This document shows, in pieces, positions 53,111-63,352 of a DNA stretch of 64,000 bases (its first letter is position 1; every line of letters begins with the position of its first letter). Where the stretch lies: contig JACCIC010000274.1 of NCBI GenBank assembly GCA_018907035.1, forward strand, positions 206,001 through 270,000, read 5' to 3'. Source of the stretch: Sycobia sp. Sy_11 (Eukaryota; Arthropoda; Insecta; Hymenoptera; Epichrysomallidae). The notes beneath the pieces were generated by a model, which was not told where the DNA came from, made no database searches, and saw only the letters and a program-made list of their open reading frames with translations. The position numbers were made by a program, and so were the translations under genes.

Positions 53111-53175
<65 letters not shown>
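53111..53175. repeat. (TA)n microsatellite
   Basis: About 32 units bounded by ATGCATATA and TATATGCAT, so the ends extend the palindrome. Confidence 0.96.
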
Positions 53176-53178
<3 letters not shown>

Positions 53179-53368
53179 TGCATACATACAAGCTGGAGTG
53201 ATTTACGAAATGTCGAAAGCCATTATAGGAACGCACGACCGATGGTATAATAACGCCCGGATCACCTGCCCGAGCCATTATTTACCCCGCCTGGCCGGCG
53301 CGTTTCGTGTAATTCCACACCGCTTTTGCAGTCCCCGTGCAAAGCCGGAACCTCATAATCTGGATGCC

Positions 53369-53370
<2 letters not shown>

Positions 53371-53417
<47 letters not shown>
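53371..53417 (+). repeat. (TC)n microsatellite
   Basis: About 23 units. Confidence 0.96.
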
Positions 53418-53419
<2 letters not shown>

Positions 53420-53609
53420 GTATATATATATGCGGTTCAAGAGTAATTTCGTGATCGTAGGTGTGCGCGATTCTCTTGCGTATGTATGTATAAATGATAT
53501 AGTTTGTCTCTGCGGGCCGGTAAATTTGGTTGTCTGCTTCCTGGTGCCTAATATATTATGATGCATATATATGCATATATAAATCTATATAAATATATAT
53601 CTATATACT

Positions 53610-53615
53610 GTGTAG

Positions 53616-53669
<54 letters not shown>

Positions 53670-53683
53670 GTATATAACTGCAC
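53610..53683. repeat. (TA)n tract capped by inverted arms
   Basis: GTGTAGTTATAT (53610) and ATATAACTGCAC (ending 53683) are inverted with one mismatch and flank about 26 TA units, giving a 74-bp near-palindrome about 250 bp from the ratchet site. Confidence 0.88.
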
Positions 53684-53886
53684 GGGTAACAACAACCAAT
53701 GCGCTCTGCCCGTCGACTTTCGAGCTTCATGGGTCGCGGCGACGTTTTATCCGATCTGCCGCGGAATACGGAAAGTATAATCAAGGAGGCGCGCGCGCAT
53801 TAAACCACGATGAAAGCTCGGGCTGCCGCTCGACCTTGTTAAGTATCTTTCGGCGGTGTATCGGAAGACTGCCGGTTATAACTTAC

Positions 53887-53970
53887 GTGACACGGCCAAG
53901 GTGCTGTGGGCTCTGCCGATAATTTCCGCATTAACTTACCTGTAACAAGAAAGAGAGAGAAGAAAAAATT
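53887..53970 (-). promoter_or_regulatory. Recursive splice site (ratchet point), zero-length exon
   Basis: Read on the minus strand, a run of about 25 mostly pyrimidine bases (53943-53968) leads to TTACAG, followed directly by GTAAGTTAA, with the AG/GT junction between 53940 and 53939. A complete 3' splice site is thus fused to a complete 5' splice site. This matches ratchet points described in long Drosophila introns, where the intron is removed in steps and the donor is rebuilt after each step. A further donor, GTAAGTTAT, starts at 53886, so 53887-53939 could act as a 53-nt recursive-splicing exon. The splice signals are seen directly. Use in vivo, and the minus-strand host gene with a very long intron, are inferred. 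A chance match is possible but unlikely, because both halves are close to consensus. Confidence 0.68.
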
Positions 53971-54618
53971 ATACAAGCGTAATTATGGGGAGCGTCGAGT
54001 ATTGCCGATGCGTGCACACGGCGCGTATGAAATAATAAAACTTTTTAATTGAACAATTTAAAGCGTTATATATATTGGGGACCGTTAAGCCGATATTACG
54101 CTGACCTTCGCGCGCGTACGTGTACGGTCTTTAATTTCAATGAGCCGCGTGTATCATTCGAATAATTCTGGATTACTCGGTAATGGAAAAGAAACTTTTA
54201 TTTACGTAAGAATTACGTGAAGGGGATAATAAGCCTAACAATATTAACTAAATCTTATATGTCAGCGTAAAGTATTTTTTCTCGTTTGGATGTAGAAAAT
54301 GATATTGTCTATAAAGATTCAATCTGAATTATTCAACAACTTTAGTTCTCTTATAATTTCGAATAGAGCTGACCTAACTATTTACAATTTATACGTATCA
54401 TTTTCTGAAGTCGTTGTGCAAAGTTTTATCACAATTCACTTTCCGGATTTATCATGGTCGATAGTTACCTATTCTTTTATTGTTATTTTTATAAAAATAT
54501 CTATTGCAAACAAGGGCTATAAAAATTCTTTAACCTTTACATAATGCATGGATTTTAATTTGAGTATCTTGTTTAATGAGCTTTTTCTACCTCTTTATTT
54601 AAAAAGATTTTTCAATCC

Positions 54619-54619
<1 letters not shown>
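53971..54619. other. Unique DNA between ratchet site and mariner
   Basis: On the minus strand this is immediately upstream of the ratchet acceptor and would carry its branch point, for example within the AATTACGCTTGTATAAT region near 53966-53982. An 81-codon plus frame at 54299 has no domain. Confidence 0.35.

Positions 54620-54669
<50 letters not shown>
54620..54669. repeat. (TA)n microsatellite
   Basis: About 24 units, ending 27 bp before the mariner left end. Confidence 0.95.
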
Positions 54670-54673
<4 letters not shown>

Positions 54674-54696
54674 TTAAAAGAAATACAAGGTTAATA

Positions 54697-55921
54697 TTAG
54701 GTTCTCAAATATCTCTCTTCCGACTTTTTGTCTTATGAATTTCGCGGCTCTGTACAAAGCGCTACAGAGCTCGTTTCTGGCAATACTATACATTATTTGA
54801 AAGGTCTTGCCATAACGTACAAAACAACGCTATGCATGGTTAGTTTGGATATTGCGTTCAAAAGTTATAGACGTGTAAACATGGAATTCACTAACACCGA
54901 AATTCGCGCTATTTTAAAGTTTTCCTTCGTCAAAGGCAAATCCGCTAGAGAAACGTTCCGTGAGATTAATTTTCGATGATTCAGAGCTGGTGAAAATGAC
55001 ACCATGTATAAGCCAGCCGGCGGAAGACCTGTGAAGACGAATACCGATCGGATCATGGAATTTATCGAGTTAGATCGGCATGTGGCATCTCTTAAGATCG
55101 CCCAGGACATAAGACTTAGTCAACCAAACCAATTTAAACCATCTGCAGAAGGCTGCATACAAAAATGCTTGACGTTTGGGTAATGCTTGATTTGATGCAC
55201 AAAAAACCTTCTGGACCGAATCAACGCCTGCGTTGCGCTGCTGAAACGGAACGAACTCGACCCATTTTTGAAGCGGGTGGTGACTGGCGACAAAAAATGG
55301 ATCACATACGACAATATCAAGCGAAAACGGTCGTGGTCCAAGGCCGGTGGATGGTCCCAAACAGTGGTCAAGCCGGCATTGACGGCTAAGAAGGTTTTGC
55401 TGTGTGTTTGGTGGGATTGGAAGGGAATCATCCACTATGAGCTGTTCCAATATGGCCAGACGCTTAATTCTACCATCTACTGGGAACAACTGTACCGCTT
55501 GAAGCAGACTATCGACCAGAAGCGTCCACAATTGGCCAACAGAAAGGGTGTAGTGTCCCACCAGGATAACGCCAGACCACACAATTCGTTGATGATCGGT
55601 CAGAAGCTAAGGAAGATCGAGGTTTTATCGGATCCGCCATATAACCTGGACATAGTGCCAAGTGATTACCACCTGTTCCTGTCCATGTCGTACGCCCTTG
55701 GTGGTGTAAAGTTGGATTCAAAAGAGGCTTGTGAAAAGTGGCTGTCCGAGTTCTTCGCAAATAAGGGGAGGGGTTTCTACGAGAAGGGTATTATGAAGTT
55801 GCCATGCAGATGGAAACAGATTATCGAACAAAACGGGGCATATTAGAAGTAAATACGGACACTTTTTTTAAAGCATTGAGTGAAGAGCAAAAAAGCGGTA
55901 GGGAGATATTTGACAACCTAA
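54697..55921 (+). mobile_element. mariner DNA transposon, both ends present, inactive
   Basis: The left end begins TTAGGTTCTCAAATATCTC and the right end, on the minus strand, begins TTAGGTTGTCAAATATCTC. About 28 bp of inverted repeat can be aligned with about three mismatches. TA at 54695-54696 fits the mariner target duplication; the right copy is TG, so it has mutated. The total of 1225 bp is slightly shorter than the usual 1.25-1.3 kb because of internal deletions. The element sits about 750 bp from the putative ratchet point and directly follows a (TA)n tract, a natural target for TA-specific insertion. Confidence 0.93.
54881..55849 (+). pseudogene. mariner transposase pseudogene (DD34D family)
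   Basis: This would have encoded the nuclear cut-and-paste transposase of the surrounding mariner. The start is the ATG opening MEFTNTEIRAILKFSF, the N-terminal DNA-binding domain. The frame stops at 54977 (TGA), where a CGA arginine codon before FRAGEND probably decayed at a CpG; part of the helix-turn-helix region just before it is missing. Between about 55120 and 55210 the homology hops through all three frames (QTNLNHLQ, then LDVWV, then NLLDRI), so there are several indels. The C-terminal catalytic half is open to the TAG at 55847. Its aspartates are in VTGD (55289), HQDN (55565) and VPSD (55664). Only 32 residues separate the last two, not the family's 34, and the usual GDEKW reads GDKKW. 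It cannot make a working enzyme. Confidence 0.93.
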
Positions 55922-56025
55922 TGTTAAAAAAAATTCACATTGAATTAATACAACTTTAAATATTATAAGCTCGCGCATCAAGCTGTTAATCAAATATGAG
56001 CATCATGTGTAATAATTTGATAATA

Positions 56026-56054
56026 TATGTAACATTAATATGTAACATTAATAT
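56026..56054 (+). repeat. 15-bp tandem duplication
   Basis: TATGTAACATTAATA is present twice head to tail, about 110 bp after the right end of the mariner. Confidence 0.8.
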
Positions 56055-56616
56055 CAACTTAACGTAAATAGTAAAAGGCACGTCATGACAGACGAGATTA
56101 AAAGAACATTCACATGTTTAAAGCGAAATTGATCACATCGATACGTTAACATTAAGTTTAGTAGTAAGATACATCATATACACATTAATAAACGTAGATA
56201 TAAAAGTTTTCACAAAATATTTTCTAATTATAAATTCAAACAGTGTGTTGGAAAAAAGTTGAATATTTGATATGAAACTTTTTCTTATGTTTAGAAATTA
56301 TTGACATCTAGGTTTCTATTTAAACGTCAAAATTATATATAGAGACAGAGAGGCAGGGCAACGAAGACGGAGATACCGTACGAGAGAATCGGCCGCAAGT
56401 GCCTGCGCGCATTTTCACACAGTTCGCCCCTCTGTACGCGTACGTATGTGCGCAATAGTAACGGCTAGGCGAGACGAGCGTTCCTCTGGTCCTCCTCCCT
56501 CCGCGCAAGGGCCGGCAGGACCGTCGCCCCCCGAGCGGGGTGTTCTCGCGAGCGATCACATTGTTCCCGCTGCAACGGCGACGAGCGTCCTCGTGACGGG
56601 CATTAGAGAAGAATAC

Positions 56617-56623
<7 letters not shown>

Positions 56624-56661
<38 letters not shown>
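56624..56661. repeat. (TA)n microsatellite
   Basis: About 18 units. Confidence 0.95.
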
Positions 56662-56664
<3 letters not shown>

Positions 56665-58163
56665 ACGCGAGGGAGAGGGAGAGCCATGCTCGGACGCGCG
56701 CTGGCAGCGTGACCCAGTGCCGGGGCTGCGCGAACGCGCACGATTATTTTTCCCTTTCCCGCGCCGCATGCGGCTGGGCATACTTCTGCAGGGACAGCCC
56801 CCCTCCCCGGCTGGTCAAGTGATTTATTCTGTGATCGCGAACTTTTGTATATTACTCCCCCCCCAAACCCCTTGCCCGGGGCGAGGGGAGTCGGACGGGG
56901 CGGGTTGGCGTGGGCGCAGTGAAGAGAATCGAGAGTTAGATTCCTTCCGATGCGCGAGATCGCGTCGGAATAGCTTTTGGCTGTTGCTTAACTAACGATA
57001 GATTGGCGGAGAAGTTTGCCTCATTGTATCGTTCAGTCTGTCCTATATATATTGTTCATGGTGTCAGGCACATAAGGATATTAGATGAACTATTTATGTT
57101 GTTGATGGACATCTTTTAAGTTGTTAGCAACTGAAGAGGAATTTGTAAAATTAGCTTAATAATTGAGGTTTCGAAAACATGTCATTCGTTCCTGAAGATT
57201 CATACAATTCCTCAACAATCGTGCAATTAGGAACTCAAGTCGTTTGCATTTTAAAAACTCATCCGACGCAAATCGATTTCCAGGTTCCCTATAATGGTAA
57301 TTTTTTATCATCCCGAAGTTTCAATAAACTTTTTTTCAATACATCAATATTCATAGATCAAAATAACGTGTGCTATAAAAGCAATCGACAGCACCTCTGT
57401 CCATAATGTCCAACTACTGTGACGGAAATAACTTTGTTTTTTTTTTTATTTTCGCCAAGCTCAGAAATACGTAAAAGTATCTTTCATACTTTGAGAAAAC
57501 TGGTTCCGTAGGAGCAGACATTTGCTACGTGACTTTTCAACGACTCGTGCCTTCATCGATAAAATATCAATAAATTGATGGATTTATTAATAGCTCCATA
57601 TAATTTTATCATGGACTACACCATAAAATGATCTTACAACGGCTCCCATCTCTATCTATCTTTCTCGCTCTCCCGGCTGTCTGCGTATATATACTTCCAC
57701 AGCTTGGACAGTACTTATATAAGCTCCGCGGGGGGGGGGGGCAGAGAACAATATAGTTCGTAAACGAAAGTGAGTTTTTAGCATCGCTCCCATACGCGGA
57801 CGGGAAGTATATCTAGCGGCCTCTCGCGCATAAAGGATCGAAAATTTACGATGCGTTTTGCGCAGCGGTGCCCGATGCCCCCCTCCCCCTCGAAAACCCC
57901 CCGTCGATGACGCGATATTTGTTGCACTTTCTAAAGAAATTTAAACATCTTTTTCGTCTTAACGTTCGAGCGCATCTCCCCCACCTACGCGAGGTAAGGA
58001 AAGTTCAACGTGTTATCTCTCGCGCAGTTCGCAATTTGTCTGGGAATGCCCCCCTCCCCCCACAGCGATCTCGGCGTCGAGCTTACCGTCGTCTTTCAAC
58101 GCTCCTCAACGATCCCGAACGAGCCAGCCACGAATCTTTCGCGATCTCGTGGAAAATATCGCG

Positions 58164-58191
58164 CGCCGCCGCCGCCGCCGCCGCCGCCGCC
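58164..58191 (+). repeat. (GCC)n trinucleotide repeat
   Basis: About nine GCC copies. All six frames around it are open for a while, giving alanine, proline or arginine runs, an effect of composition. Confidence 0.95.
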
Positions 58192-59769
58192 TCGTCGCGG
58201 GTCCTCGCCGGTCGGGCTTTCGAAATTTCAATTTCGCGACAATATATCGGGGCGTCCGTGCGACAGCGCGCCGGGTAAATGTACGCCGAAGCGCGTAAAT
58301 TAGGCGCTCGGCGAAGTCGCGCATTCGGATAAATCGCGATTGTAATTAGCGTCGACGGGACGACGAAACCCGCGCTCGGTCGGGCGCGTCGACTTATCGT
58401 GGCGCAAAGTTCCAAAACCGTTATCCAATTTGAATGATTCGCATCCGGGCAATCTGGCGAATTACGATGGATAATGGAGCTACAACGCGTCTAGGTCGAA
58501 TAAATCGGAATTTTTTGTATTGTTAGTATATATATATATATATATATACGGACGAGCGTAATTATTTAATTATACGCGCAGATTTTCTTCACGAAATATC
58601 ATAAAGCAGTCCGCGGTATGAGTTCCCGTGCAAATGCCTGCGGGGAGATGGAGGCAGGTTCCGGATAGTATAATATTACTAAGGACCCGACAGAGATACG
58701 ACCTTCGACTGAACTTTACGATAGGGTGCGTGTAATACCAACGCGGAGGGGGGGGGGGGTAACTGCTCTAGAAAGCTAGATTACATGCCTGACGACGGTC
58801 GATCAGTTGTAGTGTATGATATGCAAGCCCACGGGATTATTTATGTACATGATCGGTACGTAGTTTACACGGGTTGTTAATCGAATCGCTACTTTTGACA
58901 CACAGCGTTGTAGTTCTTCAGATTAGTAATGCTATAAGAATAAATGTTCTTGTTTTTTGTTTTATAATTTACACTACAATAACATCAAACACTTCATGCA
59001 ATAACCCTTTTAATTCGTCTGCAGTTGCGTGTGATTTATGATCTAATAATTCTAGTATTAATTAATTAGAATTCATAGGAATTAGGTATTATTGTTTAAC
59101 TTAGTTCTAACTTGTACGAATATTACACCAAATTATGCGGTTGATTTAATCGATGCGTTGAGCTTATACAAGTCTGCTGTTCTCTTATCCCTCTGTCAAG
59201 AATGATAATGTTTTATATCATTTCAATAATTGATATCACCGCACAGAAAATTGCATATCATTTCGATGAAATGTTACTTTCTGCGTGACTTCCGTTGTAA
59301 CGATTGAACTGTGCGCTGATGCTATTGTCTTCCAATTTATTATCAATTTTCATTTTTATTTGATAATTGACACGTTTCATTATTACAGTATGTAGATGGA
59401 GTTTTTAAATGGATTATTGCTTAATTTTGGCATCAGAGCTTTGGCATGAATTCAATGTAAGTAAAACATGAATGTCATTGACTCAGTCTTACTTGCTTAT
59501 TTTATGTGCCTTCGACATTTTAGATTTAAAGAGTTTGTTGAGTTTTGAGATCCTTAAATTGTGCCACAATGTAAACTTCAATTCTCAATTGTACAGTAAC
59601 AACTGTACCAAACATAATAATTTATGTATGAAGCAATTGCATTTTGAATACTGTCGTCAGGAGTTAAGAAGAAGAATATAACAATATTTCTGCATCATAA
59701 TATTTCACTGTAAAGCTCAGCCTCACAATTAAAAGCTTCACTATCAAGTTTTACATTTTATCACCCTTT

Positions 59770-59772
<3 letters not shown>
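58192..59772. other. CpG-rich to 58440, then mostly unique AT-rich DNA
   Basis: A G run lies at 58748-58759. No gene is seen. Confidence 0.4.
58527..58548. repeat. Short (TA)n
   Basis: About 11 units. Confidence 0.88.

Positions 59773-59831
<59 letters not shown>
59773..59831. repeat. (TA)n microsatellite
   Basis: About 29 units. Confidence 0.95.
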
Positions 59832-59835
<4 letters not shown>

Positions 59836-60280
59836 CATTCGATTTTCCACGATTCATCGATCTATCTAGCCAGCATTAACGTACGACGACTCGATTCTCG
59901 CATATCGATTTTCATATAAAGACACATACACACACATAGACAGACATAAAAAATATAGGCATTCAGACGCTCACGCCCGTGAGCGCAAAAACGCGCGCAA
60001 CAGCCGAGGCGCGAGAGGCTCGTGTATTTTCTCTCTTTCCCGGCATTCAGGTTTTACATGCGCGCGGCCATCATTCAAAATTCACGATGTCGATCGCTGG
60101 GAGATAAGGCGGTACAAACACATACACGTATATGCGTAGTGCCGGCGCGTGCTAAGGAATATATGATGAAAGCGCCCCGTGAGAGGCGGCGGGCGAGTCA
60201 TACGCGCGGGGTTCCATAAATACGGGGAACAAATGTACAGGCGCAGTTTTACACGGGATCGAACTGCTGTTCGACGTCTG

Positions 60281-60335
<55 letters not shown>

Positions 60336-60824
60336 TATAGAGGTACAACTCGATGGACACAGTGGCGGTGCTTGGATACCGGGGCGCCGAATGATGATAT
60401 CAGATACGAAGCAACTGAGAATTCGTCCTTACGGTGAGGAGAAGGAGAAGGGGAGAGTAGAAGGGAGAGAAACGAGTCTTTTGAGCGCGCACGAAGAAGA
60501 AGCCGAATGAAACCGTTGATTTTTTGCTTTTTTAATTTTTTTCTTTTTCGTCGAGAGGTGATGGAAGCAGGAAGTTTACACGTCGAATGAGGGCACGCGC
60601 AATGTTTTATTCTTCATATTAAGGATAACTCTACTGCCCAATGCCTTGGTAAATATTTCCAATTGTAAATATATTCTAAGTATTTAGCCGATCCAAATGG
60701 ATTGTTTAGATAGTAAGCAGAATTGGTCACGAGGTGTCTGACAATGCTGGTGCCATATATAATTGACTATTCTTCTGTTATGACTAGGCCAGTTGAAGAA
60801 AAAAATTAAACATTTTTATAAGCA
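59832..60824. other. Mixed unique DNA before the third mariner fossil
   Basis: A plus-strand acceptor-like tract (TTTTCTCTCTTTCCCGGCATTCAG) ends at 60049, with no donor-bounded exon after it. Confidence 0.35.
60289..60333. repeat. (TA)n microsatellite
   Basis: About 22 units. Confidence 0.95.
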
Positions 60825-61566
60825 ATGGAAAAGCATAAACTTAGAGCAGTTATTGAACACTTAAATTTGACAGATTAGATATATTCAGTTGATGGTAAAT
60901 CTAGACCTGTACTTGCAACAGTTTATAATTGATTAGATGAATTGAAACGTGGATGTATATGAACAGTAGATTAGCATAGATGATGATGTCTCGTAGAAAT
61001 GAATACATTCTAAAATTCTAGACTTTATCAACGACATACGCGATAACTACGTGATCGCTTTTAGGGCTGTTGGAGCGCATGTGTTCTTAGCTAAGCGATT
61101 TTCTATCTGTAGATGAAACCGGATACACGATTAGAACAATGGATTATCATAGGCGAATAAGCTTTCAGTAAGGCAATGACGGTGAAATTAGATTGAACAG
61201 ATATGGTTCCTGTATTTTTGGATGGAATTGTCCTCGTTGACTGTTGAAAAGGGATGAATAATCAGTGACTAGTATTATGAACGATTGTGGAATTCACTAA
61301 ATGAGAGGAAAAGACGAATATTGTTCTCATTTGAAGACGAACGAATTACTTCAAGATATTTGACGAATGCACGTATGCACAGTTTGGAGTTTTTTTTTAT
61401 GTGTGTGTGTGTGGGTGTGTGCGTGCGTTATCTTATTGTCAAATTTTGAACAATGTTTCAATGGACATCGATTTACGCTAAATGAGAAGGTCATCAAAAT
61501 GTTAACAAAAATGTATCTTTTGAGAAAGTATCATAATAGTAATTTTTTGAAATATAGTAAAGATTG
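60825..61566 (+). pseudogene. Highly decayed mariner-like transposase remnant
   Basis: It opens with MEKHKLRAVIEHLNL at 60825, a typical mariner N terminus, then ATVYN-LDELKRG (about 60919) with stop codons replacing expected residues. SVDETGYT (about 61105) fits the first catalytic block. MVPVFLDGIVLVDC (about 61203), the strand after it, is mostly open. Near the end FNGHRFTLNEKVI (about 61460) matches the family's KRF-NEEVI segment. Numerous stops and frame changes, plus a GT-rich repeat at 61397-61424 where the second catalytic region should be, show a dead copy. No terminal repeats were recognised, so both limits are approximate. Confidence 0.7.
61397..61424 (+). repeat. (GT)n, imperfect
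   Basis: GT units with GGT and GCGT breaks, inside the third mariner fossil. Confidence 0.9.
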
Positions 61567-62663
61567 ACTGATAAAGATAAAAGTACTTTTTCGAAAGACT
61601 TACGAATCATTCTCCGCAGTCTATAACGATTAATTTTGATTCTGAAAATATCTTTTATTATAATTCTGCGCAAATTGATTTAATCCTTGCTTTGTGCTTA
61701 TCGTCGACATAATACGACATGTTGAATCCATTACGTACGATTCTAAAATCAGTAGTTCGTTTTAACAATTCGCATTGTTGTAGCTTTAAATGGAATTACG
61801 TAAATTATTTTTCGCGATATTCTATCTATATAGCATGTGCGCTCGAATAACCGACCGAATCGCAACTGTACATCTGCTCGCAGTATTTATGGGCATCGGA
61901 TAAATAGCGAGAAAACCTTGATTAATGCCGCCTCGATGCTTTCGACCTTTAGTTCGCATTACGGCAAATTGCTGAAAAATGAAGCAATAAATTTAATTTG
62001 GAGCACGCAAAATCTGGGCTTTCTCATCGTCGATATATCGCGGGGCTCGATCGTCGCGAACTCCGTAACCCCGCCTGGCGCCGATAAATGTCGATCGATC
62101 GCTCCCGAGCGACTCGCGGAACGGTGTCGTCGACTTATGCAACGGCAGCGATCGAAATTATCAAAGCGTGTAGAGCGGGATTCGAGGTACGTAACGAGGG
62201 CAAAACTTCCGCACCGACGGCCCGCATTGTCGGCCTTTTATTATTATTATTATTTTTTTTTTCCTATACACACGGCATGCGCTAACGCGACCGAGCCCGC
62301 GAGTTCTGTATTATATCTATCGATATACGTGTAGCGACACGGAGCGCGCCGATGGCCGTTAATGACGATAACGGCGAATCGCGGGGGCGATCGTGACGAT
62401 TCGTCTCTTTGACGACGAGTCCGCGGCGCGCAGCCCACGGGATAAGAGCGTACTTGCTCTCTCCCCCGGCCGCCGTCCGTCGAAGGAAAGGAAAGGTTGC
62501 GGAGCCGTTGCAGAAGGAGCGTTAGAGGCCCCCTCGAGACGAACAATCGACAGATGTAACTGTTACGGCCGCGACGCTCGCATCCTCCGGGCGCCCGGCC
62601 GATGACGCGAGTCATTAATTACCGGAAACGTGACCTGGGAGAGCCCGGGTTCGCGATTATCCG
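61567..62663. other. AT-rich then CpG-rich pocket at 62020-62640
   Basis: A 165-codon plus frame at 61837-62334 crosses a (TTA)n/poly(T) patch (62240-62263) and has no recognised domain. Confidence 0.4.

Positions 62664-62689
<26 letters not shown>
62664..62689 (+). repeat. (TC)n microsatellite
   Basis: About 12 units. Confidence 0.92.
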
Positions 62690-62694
<5 letters not shown>

Positions 62695-62872
62695 GGCTGT
62701 CTTATTATCTATTTCTCTCCCTCGGCCCTCGGACTGTCTCTCTGATGCTGCCGATCACGATTATCACGGATCTAGAAGGAGGTGGACGTTTTCGTCCATG
62801 GAGACCACATTTGCGATTCGTACCCCGCGAGTGCCTCGGGTCTCTATCACTTTCTCCCGGCTCACAGAGAGC

Positions 62873-62875
<3 letters not shown>

Positions 62876-62922
<47 letters not shown>
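62876..62922. repeat. (TA)n microsatellite
   Basis: About 23 units, followed by a purine-rich GGA stretch (62945-62985). Confidence 0.95.
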
Positions 62923-62925
<3 letters not shown>

Positions 62926-63123
62926 CGGGACGAGACAGATATAAGGGGAGAAAGAGGAGGAGGTGGAGGTGGAGGAGTAGGAGGGACGGATAGAAATCTC
63001 TGCTCTCGATTCATACGGTCTGACTTGTGATTTCGCTTAGCAGCTATTTATGCACGTCCTTCTCTTTGTCCGTTCGACCCTGACTGTGACGGGGGAAAAA
63101 ATATCCAGGAAAATTTTGAGATG

Positions 63124-63126
<3 letters not shown>

Positions 63127-63187
<61 letters not shown>
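63127..63187 (+). repeat. (GA)n microsatellite
   Basis: About 29 units with one TGA break. Confidence 0.96.
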
Positions 63188-63303
63188 CGAGCAATTTATG
63201 CACACCCCGAGAAATCGATACTTTCAAACTTCGACAGGGAAAAATCAATTTCTTTTTGTGTGGCATATTGTAAACGTTTTTATAATCAGACTGACTCTAT
63301 CTA

Positions 63304-63305
<2 letters not shown>

Positions 63306-63348
<43 letters not shown>
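63306..63348. repeat. (TA)n then (CATA)n
   Basis: About 21 TA units, then CATACATACATATATACATA. Confidence 0.95.

Positions 63349-63352
<4 letters not shown>

Larger units (their letters stand above)
55922..58163. other. AT-rich DNA then CpG-rich pockets at 56340-56990 and 57840-58160
   Basis: Overlapping frames only. A donor-like GCGAG/GTAAGG on the plus strand lies at 57990, ending a frame that begins MPDAPLPLENPP at 57868, but no acceptor or homology supports an exon. Confidence 0.35.

Noticed and set aside
57868..57993. Frame beginning MPDAPLPLENPP and ending at GAG/GTAAGG as a first exon
   Set aside because: No homology, no promoter or acceptor evidence, and the composition is that of the surrounding C-rich pocket.
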